Shown here piece by piece: positions 35,977 through 49,394 of a DNA stretch of 64,000 bases. A model generated the notes under the pieces. It was not told where the DNA came from. It worked only from the letters and a program-made list of their open reading frames with translations, and searched no databases. The translations under genes and the position numbers were made by a program. This stretch comes from Vespa crabro (taxonomy: Eukaryota; Arthropoda; Insecta; Hymenoptera; Vespidae), in the NCBI RefSeq assembly GCF_910589235.1, contig NC_060971.1, forward strand, positions 1,231,001-1,295,000, in the 5' to 3' direction. Within the stretch, counting starts at the first letter, position 1; every line of letters starts with the position of its first letter.

Positions 35977-36589
35977 AATTATAAAAAGTTTTTCAAAGAA
36001 AAAACAAAAAAATAAAGAATTTGCTTTGTCCGTTTTTTCACCATAAATATTTATTTAAATATGTTGAAAAAATACGCATAGCTTTATAATTAGATCGAAT
36101 CGAAGATCGGCGAGTTTGAATTTCGTCGAGTGTTCGCGCCATTTTACTTTACGATAGTGCATGTTGTATCCTTGTTTCGTTGAGAAAAAAGAATAAATAA
36201 AATGAAATAAAATAACAAGTATTATAAAAAAAAGATAGACAGACAGAAAGAAAGAAAGAAAGAAAGAGATAAACAAACAAAGAGTTTCGTGGAAATCGAC
36301 GTTAAATGCTTTCCGATAAATCGTAAAATTAAAACAAGAGATTTTCATTCATCTCAGGACGAGTGGACGATATTACGAGAGTGATAGATAGATAGAAGAT
36401 AGGAGTTAGAAAGAAACACAAAGTAACCGGTCGAAAGTTGGCCCGACGGCGTATACCGTTATCGACAATATCCATGGGCTATGGCCGATTATCGTTATTT
36501 ATTATTATTGTAGGCCGTTCATTTTACACTCGCCCACACTCGTATTAATAATAATAAATAGTAATATAATAATTAATAAATAAATAATA

Positions 36590-36638
<49 letters not shown>

Positions 36639-36968
36639 AATAAATAATAACAATGAAACTTGTAAATTATCCGTAGGTAACGATCGATCTTATTAAAATC
36701 GTTAAAGATTAGACACAAGTCTCGAAAGAATATCGACCGTTCAACGAATTATAGTTAATTGTACTCGGAAACGTTCTTCTTTCTCCACTCGTCCTTGATA
36801 TTGACCGTGTATGATAGTAATTTATAAGATAGCTCGAAAGATGCCGATGCAAAGATTTTTGTCCATTATTTCGCGTGTGGGATACACGATAAAGCATTAC
36901 ATAGATTATCGATATTAATTGAAATCGTATCGATTGGATTAAGCAAATCGCTATACTATTCATTTTTT

Positions 36969-36973
<5 letters not shown>

Positions 36974-37012
<39 letters not shown>
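36974..37012. repeat. (AT)n array
   Basis: Alternating A and T within a longer TATAC-rich segment reaching to 37260. Confidence 0.95.
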
Positions 37013-37021
<9 letters not shown>

Positions 37022-37183
37022 GTACATATGTTATAACAGATGATATAGAGTGTGTATATATATACTATACTATACAATATAATGTATACTATATTATAAC
37101 GTATACTCTGTACTGTATATACTATACTGTATACTTTGTACTATATATACTATACTATACTATACTATATTACCCTGTATACT

Positions 37184-37188
<5 letters not shown>

Positions 37189-37232
<44 letters not shown>
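37189..37232. repeat. (AT)n array inside TATAC-rich segment
   Basis: The flanks are repeats of ATACT and TACTATA (about 37060-37250), so the whole is a degenerate pentamer/heptamer satellite with an embedded dinucleotide run. Confidence 0.9.
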
Positions 37233-37236
<4 letters not shown>

Positions 37237-37652
37237 TATATATATAGTACATGTGTTACGTGCTATATACACTCTGTACTATCTAATACATACACATACA
37301 CATACATACACACACAGATGATAGATGATGGAGTATTTCCGAGACGATGTTAAGTATAAACGATGTGAGCTGACAAAAGAATACATATCTTATATTACTG
37401 TTGAATATGTGGCCAGGTATATAGGTCGATAGATACGAAAGACTTAACGTTTAACGGTGCAAAATGGTTTCATATCTGTTTTAGAAAATAATTTTTTTTA
37501 TAGTTAGACGAGAACAAAAAAAAATGAAGGCGTTTGAATTTTTAAACGATTTTCTAGATCTCTTTTACGTTTCCCTTATATATTTTAGGTTTTACGATTA
37601 TTGAAAAAAAAAAAAAAAAGAAAAAAGAAAAAGACAAAGTTAAATGCTATTC

Positions 37653-37659
37653 TTTTTTA

Positions 37660-37748
<89 letters not shown>
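37653..37748. repeat. (CT)n array
   Basis: About 95 bp of CT repeats with TTT interruptions. Source of false poly-Ser/Leu ORFs. Confidence 0.95.
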
Positions 37749-37751
<3 letters not shown>

Positions 37752-38118
37752 ATTATCCTTATTCGTCCTCTCTAAGTACGTAAATATATATATACGCATA
37801 TATATACGCATATATACTCGTATATATATATATGCGTATATATACGAGCGCGTACGGTATCTATATGTATATATTATATAGTACGGTATATGCACGCGCG
37901 TACACACACATACACATACACATACACATACACATACATACACGTTAGTTCAATCAATTTCTTAGCTGTAAATTGTAAATAAAAATTTTTCTATATTCCA
38001 GTAAAAAAAATAGATGTGTAAGGTAGAAACAGACGCTTTATATCTTTTGCGTCCTTTGCTCTTGGACCTGTTTGTATGTACAGTCATAGCAATCGCGATA
38101 TTTCGAAAAAACCGACCA

Positions 38119-38310
<192 letters not shown>

Positions 38311-38751
38311 GATACTTGCAAATTTTTTGCGAAATAACTTTGAATAAGTTAGTTGATTTATTATTTCTCTTGATATATATTGGTCGGTTTTTTAGAGATT
38401 TATAGTTATTTTTAGTCTCGTCTATGCATATAGAAGTGCATGAGAGTGTAAAGGATATACATACATATACATATACATACATGTATATATATTTATATAT
38501 ATATATATATGTATATATATAGTGATCTAGTCAAAAAAGAAATTTAGTCTTTTATGAAATCGACCCTTGAAGCCCTTGGATTCGCAAGAGAAAAACAAAA
38601 TAAGAGAGAAGAAGAGGTTACAATATCGAAAAAAACGTCGCAGTAGCGTGGAAAAAAAAAATATGAGAAAAAGATTAAAAAAGTATAGGAGAGAGAGAAA
38701 GAGAATAGGACAATCGTGTCCTTTGATATTTCGGGGCCAATTGGTATGAAA

Positions 38752-38754
<3 letters not shown>

Positions 38755-38844
<90 letters not shown>
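38755..38844. repeat. (GA)n array, about 90 bp
   Basis: Uninterrupted GA dinucleotides, the purest long GA run of the window. Confidence 0.97.
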
Positions 38845-38845
<1 letters not shown>

Positions 38846-40757
38846 GAATTTTATGTGGAAAAATGTAACGTGAAGGCAGTCCAGATTTATTATTTGTATA
38901 TTTATCACCTTTAAAATTAATTAATTCAATTAATTTTAATGAAATTAAAATTAATTTTTATATTTGATATAACATTGTAATCATATACTTATTATTTATT
39001 CGATCATCTATTTCGAATGTTTTTTCTTTTCTTTCTTGAACGTTCACCTTTTTATTTTCATAAATTCGGTGAAACTTTTTTTATATAAACGAATGAAACC
39101 AAATCTTGTAACTTAATTATTTAACGATCGTTATTATTCATCCGTTTATATTATTATAGTTAATTAATTTAATGATAAGAAAAATATGTGCATAAGTTCG
39201 AACTGCCTTCGTGAAAGAAAGCAAGTATCGAAGAGACACATTTTCGCAAGAAAAAAAAAAGGAATACAACTATTATCAAAAATCCAACGTAACCTTTATC
39301 AATCCTGAAAAAAAAACCAATGATTATTCCTATTATTATTATTATTATCATCATTCGGATGAGAGAGATCGAAATACGGAAAACTACATAATACGCGCGT
39401 TCTGCTTCCGTCGAGTGTATGAACGAATTCATACTCTTTCAACATTCTTATCATTCGTTCGAGCACATCGAAAAAATAGAAAGAATTTTCATTATACCGC
39501 TTCTACATAACATATATATATAGTATGCTATTAACAAAAAAAAATATATATATACATATATAAAAGAGAAATAGAAAGGAAATAGATGAAAAGAAAGGGA
39601 AAACAAGATAAACAAAAAGGACAGGCACTTACGACCAAGAGATACACACAAAAAAAAATACATAAATAAATAAATGAAACATCTACAATGATTTTTATCC
39701 GATTGACGCTATTTGTACGAATGTTAATATTGTACTGTTATTTTTTATTCGTCTTTATAACAAGCCCAATGTCACATTATTTCAAGATACATGTATGTAC
39801 CTGTAACCGATTCCAAATACACATAAATAAAAAATAAATAAATAAATAAAAAAAGAAAAAAAAATAAGTAAATAAAAATTCGGTACGGTCGTTTTTCGAA
39901 GTTCTTTAATTAAGGATGAACACATGAATTTTGAAAAGTGAACATTATAAACTCAGTACAAATTACACACGTATGGACCATATCGTTTGACCATATCTAC
40001 GAAAATCGAAAATAAACATAATCGTCTTGCTCGATCGTGTTATGTGAAGATCGACATTTTTGACAATACGCGAGTGCAAAATATGTATTATAATTATTCG
40101 ACAAAAGAAATGTAATTTGTTGCCTTCGAAAAACGATCTTTTCCGAACGATAAAACAACAATAATAACAATAATAACAAAATAATATGGTCGTTCGTGCC
40201 ACTTTCGTATCAATTCATTGATAACATTTTTTTAGATCTTAAGCTCTTTGCCGTTAAGTAAACGATCGATTTACATAAAGTAAGCCCTCTCTCGATCCGT
40301 ATCTTCGTTGGCTCACATTGAAACAATACAACGAGTTAGAGAAATATTTCAATATTTTTTTTTTAATTCCGATGAGAATTTTTTGTTATTATAGGGCAAG
40401 TACTTTGAATTTTAAAATAGATAAATAAACAAAAAAAAATTAGTGTTGTGTATATAAAAAATATGTATGAATAATTAAAAAAAAAAGAAAAAAAAAGAAA
40501 AAAGAAAAAAAAAAGAAAAAAAAAGAAAAGGAAAAAAATAAAAAGGAAGATGGTTTTTCGTCGTAGCATGAATAAAAAATACTAAACGAGAATTTTTTCA
40601 ATTTTTTATCAAGTACTTTTATAAAAAAAAAAAAACAAAAAACACTAATATATATATATATATATACATTTTTTACATTTGATTGTTCAGATCTATCATC
40701 AAAATTCATCAATCTTGAAGCGAATTACATTTGTATAAAGATTTATAAAATTGTTAC

Positions 40758-40759
<2 letters not shown>

Positions 40760-40816
<57 letters not shown>
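40760..40816. repeat. (AT)n array
   Basis: About 57 bp of alternating A and T in the belt between Di-Ras and dmrt. Confidence 0.95.
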
Positions 40817-40818
<2 letters not shown>

Positions 40819-41237
40819 TAAAACTCATCATTTTATTACGATATTAATCTTTGAATAAACGTAACTCGCTCTACGATCGGTCGATTTTGATGTTTACATA
40901 TCCAATAGAAGCATACAATAACATGCTACGACATGAAACCATTTTTTTTAAATTCAAATTCTTATAAACATATTTCGTACACACTAATTTCTTAATGATT
41001 ATTATAAACAATTTTCAAATTTTTTAACAAAAAATTTCAAAGTTCTTTTTCTTAAATATTTCTATGACTCATTGTACATAAATACATAGATATAAAAACG
41101 ATGATTATTACGAATTGCTTCCTGAAAGATCTATCTATAAATCTATAAAAAAGGAGAGATTAAAGTAACGAATATTTATGCGAACCTCTTAAGATAGTAT
41201 AGTATCGAATAATAGTGCGTGTGCGTGTGCGTGTGCG

Positions 41238-41238
<1 letters not shown>

Positions 41239-41286
<48 letters not shown>
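41239..41286. repeat. (GA)n array preceded by (GT/GC)n
   Basis: A GTGCGT-type run (41215..41236) passes directly into about 45 bp of GA repeats. Confidence 0.95.
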
Positions 41287-41287
<1 letters not shown>

Positions 41288-42345
41288 GGAAAGACAAAAA
41301 AGAAAAAAGAAAAAAGAAAACAAAATGGCGAGAAGATACGAAAGTTTCGCATAAATATGACTTTCGATCTTTTTCGATTGTTTGTAAAGTGCTCGGATGG
41401 ATCTAACGAAGGAATTACATATCATGGTTGCGTCTATAGACTCGTGAGAATGCACTTAGTACGGCACAAGAATGTTTAATATAATCTATAAATAAGTGCG
41501 ACGCGAATACGCTCGAATGTGACCGGTTTAATATTTGCGATGGTTCATTCATTCTATTATTCCAATCGAATCTCGTTCAAAACCCAGCTACGAATTCTGT
41601 ATTCGTGAAAAAAAAAAGAAAAAGAAAAGAAAAAAGAAAAAGAAAAACAAGGTGAAATGCGAATTAAATGATCTTGATTCTTGGCAGTAAGATTTCGTTT
41701 TGTATTTGTTAGCATACCCCTTCTTTTCTTTCCTTTTTATCCATTTCGATTTAAAAGTTAATCTTAAAAAATCAACTAGGATAGAGTAGATTATATTATA
41801 CAAAGGAATATATGTATTTGTTTTGTGTAATATCTCAAATAACTTTGATCATTATCATAATCACCGACTCGATATATGAGTATAGATCGCGTGTAAACAT
41901 TATACATATCTATATTTTCTAGATTTAGTACTCCTTCTAGAAGCATTCTCATACTTACGAAGCAACAAGTTTCAATCGGCTCATGAATTATATATAATAT
42001 GCTTTTCTCAATGGATAAAAGTTCATATTAAAATCTTATGTTGATGTGTTTAACGTCTTATCGATTATTATACGTATGTATATAACGTACGTGTTACGAA
42101 TAAGTAAAAGATCTCTTTTATATACCTGTATATACATATATGTACTACTATAGATCGAGACTCACTTCCTGTTCTTCGCAGGACGAACGATAATAACACA
42201 TACTTGAAAGTCGAGTACATATACTCGACTAAGTTCCCGATCGGTGGGAGTGGCAAGTAAAGTAAACAAAACGGGACCAATCGGGAAGAAAGGCTGGTCC
42301 GGCTGATGTTTGTCTTTTTACCCTCCCCCTATATCCCCTTCTTAC

Positions 42346-42470
42346 TTTAAGGGATGCTGGAATCGCACCCAAGTCGACACCCTGTACATCCCTCTTAGCC
42401 AATCGTCTGTTTCTTGCGGAAGAAACTAAATCCCGGAGATTAGCTTGGAGATCTTCTTCCTTCTTATCCA
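42346..42470 (-). other. Possible unrecognised exon upstream of dmrt
   Basis: On the minus strand an acceptor (AACTTTCTCAG) is followed by an open frame VDKKEEDLQANLRDLVSSA, then RNRRLAKRDVQGVDLGAIPA, ending SLK at a good donor (AAA then GTAAGA). The frame stays open to about 42229 even without splicing. GC content is well above the flanks and residue composition is protein-like. I recognise no family, and I found no partner exons. It could instead be a conserved promoter element of dmrt or a transcribed non-coding exon. Confidence 0.3.
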
Positions 42471-42803
42471 CTGAGAAAGTTCTTCAGTCTGTGATTAACG
42501 ATTGTACGAGATCATTGATCATTGGAAAAGCATTTTTTTTTTTGCCTATTTAAATTTTCTTCATCGACGAATCACGTGGATATTTTTACAAACATTTTCA
42601 TATCTAAAATATTATATCTAACGCTTTGTATTATAGTTTTTTTTTCTTTCTTCGTTCTTTTGCTATATAATCAACAGTGACGATTTTTTTAATATAACAA
42701 AATGAAACACGTGTGTAAAAGATATTACTAAATGTTGTGTCCGTTCCATGTGAAGAGTCAAATAATATAAAAGACTGATTTTCAAAACAAACGATTTATA
42801 TCG

Positions 42804-45098
42804 ATGCTGCGTACGAAGAGTAAAAACAAATCGACAAATGAGGCTAATGAGGAACAAAGTAAGCAAAGAAGACCAAAATGTGCGCGTTGTAGAAATCATG
42901 GTTTAATATCGTGGTTAAGAGGACACAAACGAGAATGTCGTTATAGGGAATGTCTCTGTCCAAAATGTTCCCTCATAGCTGAACGTCAACGAGTTATGGC
43001 TGCGCAGGTAATTTTTATATTATCGATATTATCATTATTATGATTATTATTATTATATTATTATTATTATCTTTAGTGTTTGTGCATGACAATGAAGAAA
43101 CATTGTTATTTTCTTGTTTGGTCTGTCTTTTAACGTCATATAAAAAAAAAGAAAGAAAGAAAAGAGAAAGATGAAAATGAAATCCATTAACCCGCGGTGT
43201 AGCATTTCATTTCTGTTTGCATAGGCATTATGACACTCGATCCTGTCCCTACTACATAAGTGTGTATATGTGTGTGTATGTGTATATATATATATATATA
43301 TATACACCTACATATATCAAAGCGTTCGATCTTCTCGAGATAAACTCTCGTAACTATGTAAAAGTAATAGTGATAGCTGTGAATCTGTAATGAAATATAC
43401 ACGAAGGGATGCGAAAATGTATTTTAAAAAGAAACTACTCGAAAAAATGAGAAAAACATTCTTTATTTTATATATCTAATAGTATAATAGATTCGCATTA
43501 ATAAACCAAAGATAATCATTAGGATCGAATTAATCGAAAATTGATCTAATAGACGTCGATAACGTAGATATCTCTGTAAAAGACGAAAAAAGAATCTAGT
43601 GGGTGGTCCAGCTTGAAATAACGCGTGCCAAATGCGTCCATACGTGTGTAGACACATTAGTACGTTGAATGCTAATAATAAAAGACATACATATGTAGAG
43701 TATCGAGTAAACGATGAATCAGTTTATAAAGAAAAGAAAATGAATTAGCTTGCGAACTCGATTCGATATTTCCGAAAGTTGTTTTAACTAAAGGAAAAAA
43801 GAAAAAATAAAAAAGAGAGAAAACGAAAAGAAAGAAAAAGAGAATGAGAAAATAAAAGTTACTATTAAAATGTATCGAATATAAGGTCGCTTTGAAGAGA
43901 CAACAAGCTGCCGAAGATGCAATAGCCTTGAGGATGGCGAAAGTAGCTACAGGTGAAAAACTCAACCGACTTCCAGCAGGGAAAATATTTGGAATGGCTG
44001 TGACCGAACCGAAAGGAATATCTAGTCAAGAAGAAGAAAAGGATAAGGATATGAGTCCTCGAAAAGTCGATTCTCCATTGGATGATTCAACGAAGAGGGT
44101 AAGTTTTAATAGAGATGAGAAAGACTGGATCAGGCATATTTTTTATCACAGAGATTCCCAAAGTGTGGGTCGCGACCAATTGGTGATTTGCGTTAAAATA
44201 TTAAAATATGAGAGTATTGTAATATATTCGTTAGGAAAATTCATTAAAGACAGGAGTCGATCGCAAAAAATGATCGTATTCGAAAGTGGCTCACGGCCCA
44301 TAAAAATTTGGGAAGCCCTGGTTCTATCGCTATCATATACCAGGAAGAAGATATTTTCTTCTTCAGAATTCGACTGACGAGGGAACGAGATCGATGAAAG
44401 GAGTAATAAACGGATCGATGGATAAAGAAGTTTCGGTATCCCGAAGATCAATCGAGACTTTGGCTCGTCTCTTTCCTAGAACTAAATTATCAGTCTTACA
44501 ACTGGTTCTCCAACGATGTGGCCAAGATCTATTAAAGGCAATCGAATATTTTGCTAGTGAAAGTTTTGGGATTGGTTCTATGTCCAGTGCCGAGGTTCCA
44601 ACCTCCGCCTTTAGACCACCTCAAACGCAAGTTACATTGGATCGAGAAAGACCGACAAATGATATAGATCTATCGACCAATAATCACTTCTCTCCGACTT
44701 CCTCGAATTTTACTAGAAATCTTTATCTTGAAGATGCTTATCGACTTCTCAACGTCCTACCTGAACATCTTTCCAAAAATATCAGTCCAAACACTGGACC
44801 AACAACTTATCCCACATCGATCATACATCATTCCGACTCATCAGATCCCTCGACTCTACCAATCTCTTATGATCGAGAAACCGTTGCCCTAACCGTTCGA
44901 TACAACGATTACTTTGCTTCCAGCATGCAACAACAACTTAGAGATCGTGTTTATGCTCAAGTTACCGATCGTCTTGCCGATCATCTTGCCGATCAGCTCG
45001 CACCACCTAGATCAGCTACTTTACATTTACCACCTGTATTTCCTGGTATTCCTTGTGTCCTACCAAATTGCACTCAGTGCTCCTATAATATACTCTGA
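42804..45098 (+). CDS. dmrt93B: DM-domain transcription factor with DMA domain, dmrt93B-like
   Basis: DNA-binding regulator of the doublesex/mab-3-related family. Three exons (42804..43007, 43886..44098, 44367..45098) give 1149 nt, 382 residues. The DM domain spans residues about 24-75 (PKCARCRNHGLISWLRGHKR, then ECRYRECLCPKCSLI and AERQRVMAAQ) with the full Cys/His set of the intertwined zinc module. It continues across the splice as VALKRQQAAEDAIALRMAKV and LPAGKIFGM. The DMA (CUE-like) domain is at residues about 164-205 (RRSIETLARLFPRT, then LSVLQLVLQRCGQDLLKAIEYF). The linker resembles dmrt93B more than dmrt99B/DMRTA, whose post-DM helix usually reads RRQQ; this choice is moderate. Intron 2 (268 bp) is mostly a MITE, listed separately. 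An upstream promoter region lies left of 42804. Confidence 0.87.
44149..44320. mobile_element. hAT-type MITE inside dmrt intron 2
   Basis: The left end CAGAGATTCCCAAAGTGTGG and the right end, read inverted, CAGGGCTTCCCAAATTTTTA agree at 12 of the first 14 positions, and GGGTCGCGACC on the left pairs with GGGCCGTGAGCC on the right. CAG..TTCCCAAA..GTGGGTCGCGACC is the classic hAT (Charlie-like) terminal sequence. The 172-bp length and lack of a gene mark a non-autonomous copy. Flanks TTTTTATC and GTTCTATC are an imperfect (6/8) candidate for the expected 8-bp duplication. Confidence 0.75.
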
Positions 45099-45757
45099 TT
45101 CGTTTCTCGATCCTAACGTTATTAATTACGATGGAAGAGAACTGCCAAAATTTTATCATACTTTAAAATATTTTTAGTTATATTCATTTATTTTTTACGA
45201 ATTTTTATGAAAATTAATATCAAAGATTGTCAGTCGATTTTTTAAAGATATCTGATATGTTAAATTTTTAATATATGCCTATCGATTTTTATATCAAAAA
45301 GAAAAAAAAGAAAAAAAAAAAAAAAAAGAAATTGACCGTCACTAATTTGGCAACTCTCTTCTATATCTACGTTCTAAAATTTAACAAATGAACTAAGAAA
45401 TTCTTTAAATTTAATACAAAGAACTTTTATCTTTGTAACGTATTTTTTAATAACGTAATATATGTGTAGTACTCTCTCTCTCTTTCGCTCTCTCTCTATC
45501 TCCCCCTTGTAAACATTTGATTTCTTTCTTGTAAAATAAAAAAAGAAAAAAAAAGAAAAAAAAATAAGGAAAATAAATAAATCAGCTTATTTTTAGTTGC
45601 ACATAAACTTATTTCGTAATCGTTATTAAAAAAAAAAAGAGAAAAAAATCATTCTTTTTATCTTTCCGCTCGAGATCGTATTAAATGTCACACACCTGTA
45701 TATAACGAGCTATACAAATCTTTAATGTTCTCAGTTCGTTGTGCATGAAATACATAC

Positions 45758-45759
<2 letters not shown>

Positions 45760-45847
<88 letters not shown>
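45760..45847. repeat. (AC)n(AT)n compound microsatellite
   Basis: About 48 bp of AC repeats pass directly into about 38 bp of AT repeats, 660 bp after the dmrt stop. Confidence 0.96.
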
Positions 45848-45849
<2 letters not shown>

Positions 45850-46213
45850 TATAGGGTTTAACGAATCTTACGAACCGATAAGGTAATTTCTTCTCTATAG
45901 GAAAGGTTCGTCTTCAAAGTTCAACGCAACAGTTAAGTCAATTCGAGCGTAGTAAAGCATGCATCATTTATTACGATACACTTCAACGATTGACCTTTGA
46001 TCGTGAAGCGTAAAATAAAATACAGATTGATCAAACCGATGACCATCGAATTTCTTTTTTTTTTTTTACTGGTCATAACACTTCGTCGTTACACACATTT
46101 TCATTAAATACTTTTCGTTGTTGTATAATGTAATTTAGTTAGTTGTTTGAAAAATTCTTTTCTTTTTTTCTAAAAGGAATATGTACTCTTAAACCGTACT
46201 ATATTATTATCAG

Positions 46214-46406
46214 TTTCCGTGAGAAAAACCAATGGATTCTACCAAGTAATAGGGATTCCGTAACCGAGTTAGAAAGATTCGATTTTCTATATAAACAGAA
46301 TCGGCATCGGTTGAACACGAGAGTCGATGCCCCGAAGGGATTTACTTTGGCTTCACTTTTAGGAACAGAAAATACAGTGATCCCTCTGCCCCTTGGGAAT
46401 TCGTGA
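46214..46406 (+). other. Possible terminal exon of unknown gene
   Basis: An acceptor-like ATTATTATCAG precedes an open frame that reads FREKNQWILPSNRDSVTELE, RFDFLYKQNRHRLNTRV and DAPKGFTLASLLGTENTVIP, and ends LPLGNS with TGA at 46404..46406. Base composition is clearly richer in GC than the surrounding 1 kb and the residues are balanced. No family is recognised. It could be an alternative 3' exon of dmrt, a separate small gene, or a chance open frame; the opposite strand also has an 89-codon frame here, which lowers confidence. Confidence 0.25.
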
Positions 46407-46883
46407 TCCATCGTGCTTCGAATTACTAAATACACGTTGAAACTTGACACTGGGGTGATAAGAAACATAAATCCTTTTATATGTATGTGTGTATATATAT
46501 GTATAGGAAATCTTTTTTTTTGTTTTTACGATCAATAAAAATCGAATAGAGAAATTAATAGGATAATTCTAACGAATATGTAGCTTTCAAATGCATTACA
46601 TGACATATACAAGATTTTATTTATTTGGCTTTTTAATAAACTTCTTTTTCACCGTAACACTGTTGAATAACACTTTTGGTTTGTGTATGTTATTACACCA
46701 AACATTTTACATTAAACCATATTACATATTTCATTTATATACGTATAGGCGTATATATAGTCTGCTTTCCTTAAAACGTATTACTTAACGATAGGCACAT
46801 GCGTTTATATTAGTATCACGAACCTATGATAATTCATTTTGTATGTTTTATGTGTGTGTGTATATATATGTATATGTATGCGT

Positions 46884-46914
<31 letters not shown>

Positions 46915-47423
46915 CATACAAACATACACATTAAATGAAAAAAAAATCAATATCTCGTACTAATCTGCCAAATCATTTGAAAAGGCAGTATGTACAATTG
47001 TCTTTGTATATTATGTTCACTATATGTATTAATAATAATACTCATTCTTTTGGATATGTTTAAAAATTTTATACCCATAAAAGGCAAGTGTTCTCTTTGT
47101 CGAAGCAATAAAGAAATTTGCAGACTCGAAATCTAATATACATAATTTTTGTTTTGAAAGAGAATATGCTATACTATCTTGCAAATATATATACAACGAT
47201 CTTTTATTTTTTATATTCTATATACAATTTGCGTTTACGAAAAGTACCCAAAATGCGAATTTTATAATAGTAGTCTATCATTGACAACTATTTCGTTAGC
47301 AGTCATATCGATTTAAAATCGTAAATGAGGCTTATTTTTGATCATGTGCCTGTAATAATATAATTCATAAATTTAGTTTAATAGATTACATGACTACATG
47401 AAAAAATCAGACAAAGAAAATAT

Positions 47424-49394
47424 TTACTTATCCAAGTGTTCCCAAAATATCATCAATGCAGCTCTATCCAAATGCCTTTTTGTCCTGCTTAATTCAATTA
47501 CTGTAACAGCCCAACGTGCAACATTTGCATCCAGTCTCATTTCATCGTATTTTAAATGAAATGCACAAACTGCAAAAAAACAATTATTTTGTTAATTATA
47601 TAAAAATAAAATATTGCAAAAATTTGTCTTTTTAAATAAAATAATCAATGATGCATACTTTTAGAGAATATCTCAACCGGATTACCATCGAAAGGCCAAC
47701 CTTTAAATTGCCATGCTGGTCCCATAACAAATACTGCTACAACCCTTTCCCAATCTGCATTCGTTAATTTTTGTGGATTATCAACGATGCGATATGGAAC
47801 TGTCAAACCACCTTCTTTGCGACGTTGTAAAAGAACTTCATTTTCTCGTTTACAACCTTGAGTTCTTTTATCTTCATTACTCACGTATTTCAGATCTTGT
47901 AAAATATCCTTGGCGTTATACATTGTAATCAAAGAAGTATTTGCACTAGGAATAATGATAATAGGAGTTCTACTAGGTCTTTTATTTTGTGCCGCCTGTT
48001 GAGGTGTAAGTTTAGCAGCAGATGTTGGTAATAACCCAGAAGTTGGAGTCGTGGATGGATTGGTTTGTGGTTTTCTTACTGCTGGATTAGTACCCTCTGT
48101 TACAGATTTTAGGGTCATTCCATGATAAGTGCCCATAGTATCAATTTTAAATCCTTCTGTTTCTTCTTTTTGTCTAATAAATCTTTCCTGATCATATCTA
48201 TTATAAACAGCCGGTTGTGGTAACGGTCTCATAGGAGTAGAACGTGGAGTAACCATTGGGGTAGGAACAGCAGGACCCTTTTGTCTTCCTTCTTCGCGAG
48301 CTTTAATACTTTGGAGAATCGCAAATATATTCTTTGCAAATATTTTACCGCTACTTTGTAAAATTGTTGCACGTGTTCGCCATTGTCTTTCTCTCGAAAC
48401 TATATCCTTTGTATCGTCTACATCCATATCAAGAATAACACGTAAATCCGAGCCCATACCAATATCGTCATTTTCTTTGATGGTGGTACGTTTCTTAGCC
48501 AATCGTTTAGCCTTAATAGCAGCAATCTTTTCAACTGACATAGCCTCTGAAAGAGACTTGATATTGTCAACTGTGACCGATGCTTCTTTAGGAGCATCGA
48601 GTCTTGCCGCAAGTTGTTCCTTAACTTTTTGAACATGAGTTTCTTCAAAACGAGGTTTCTTAGAAGATCCACTCTCCAGACTATCTTCTGCTGTACGTTT
48701 TACTTGAGTCGGAATCTCCAATGGAGCTGACTTATCTATGGCGGCTGATGTGGCAGTTTCTCCATTGAGATAGGCCAAAAGATCCTTTCTATCTGGACGA
48801 CGTACGACAGGAACCTTTTCTGCAGCAGCTTGTCGTACATATACAGGATGCGTAAGTTGTACATGTTTTAATAAGAATAAGAGGCACTCTAGAGTATAAT
48901 ATTCTTTTGCCGTTCCTTCTTTACCGGATCTATAAATATATACATATAGTGAATATTTTGCTAAAATTAAATACTTTAAAATATAGTTTAAATTATATAG
49001 TATTTTGTATGAAACATTGCTGTATCGGATTATTCTGATAATATATAAAAGTTTAAATATTTGACAAATAGCATTATAAGATATAAAGATAAAGATTTCA
49101 TCAATTTTTCTAATACTTATATTTAACGATGTACTTTTTCTATCCAGTGTTTATTTCTATATAGTATTATACGATATTCGACATTTAATCCTTTAATGGT
49201 GATAATCAGACAGACTGTAGCTTATATAAATATTTGTCGGATTATTTTCTTAGAAAAACTTACCCGTATGTTAAATAGTTGGTCTTTACGTTCTTTGGCC
49301 AAGAAAATTCACCAAAAATAATCTGATTTTCCCGTTCAATAATTTCTTTTTTGTTAACATTATATTGTCGAAGCAAACTCAACGGATCGGCCAT
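47424..49394 (-). CDS. CDC73: CDC73/parafibromin, PAF1 complex subunit (hyrax)
   Basis: Subunit of the PAF1 complex that travels with RNA polymerase II and promotes elongation-coupled histone modification; the fly orthologue hyrax also links to Wnt signalling. Three exons (49264..49394, 47659..48929, 47424..47569) give 1548 nt, 515 residues, close to human parafibromin. The N-terminus is ADPLSLLRQYNVNKKEI, followed by FGEFSWPKNVKTNYLTYG. The middle has EYYTLECLLFLLKHVQLTHP, a basic KRTAEDSLESGSSKKPRF segment (nuclear localisation type) and IKAKRLAKKRTTIKEND. The C-terminal Ras-like domain runs from TPIIIIPSANTSLITMYNAK to WEHLDK at the stop, including WQFKGWPFDG. Start at 49394 is the only ATG before the conserved N-terminus. 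It is divergent from GID8, starts 595 bp apart. Confidence 0.97.

Larger units (their letters stand above)
45099..47423. other. Convergent region between dmrt and CDC73
   Basis: Holds the dmrt 3'UTR on the left and the CDC73 3'UTR on the right, with A-rich runs near 45300-45640 and an (AC)n(AT)n array at 45760..45847. A GC-richer patch at about 46214..46406 has an exon-like open frame, listed separately. No other gene seen. Confidence 0.5.

Noticed and set aside
43892..44377. Continuous 161-codon frame through dmrt intron 2
   Set aside because: The frame is open only because of the hAT MITE; a good donor and acceptor give the expected DMA-domain frame. Retention is mentioned as a possible variant only.
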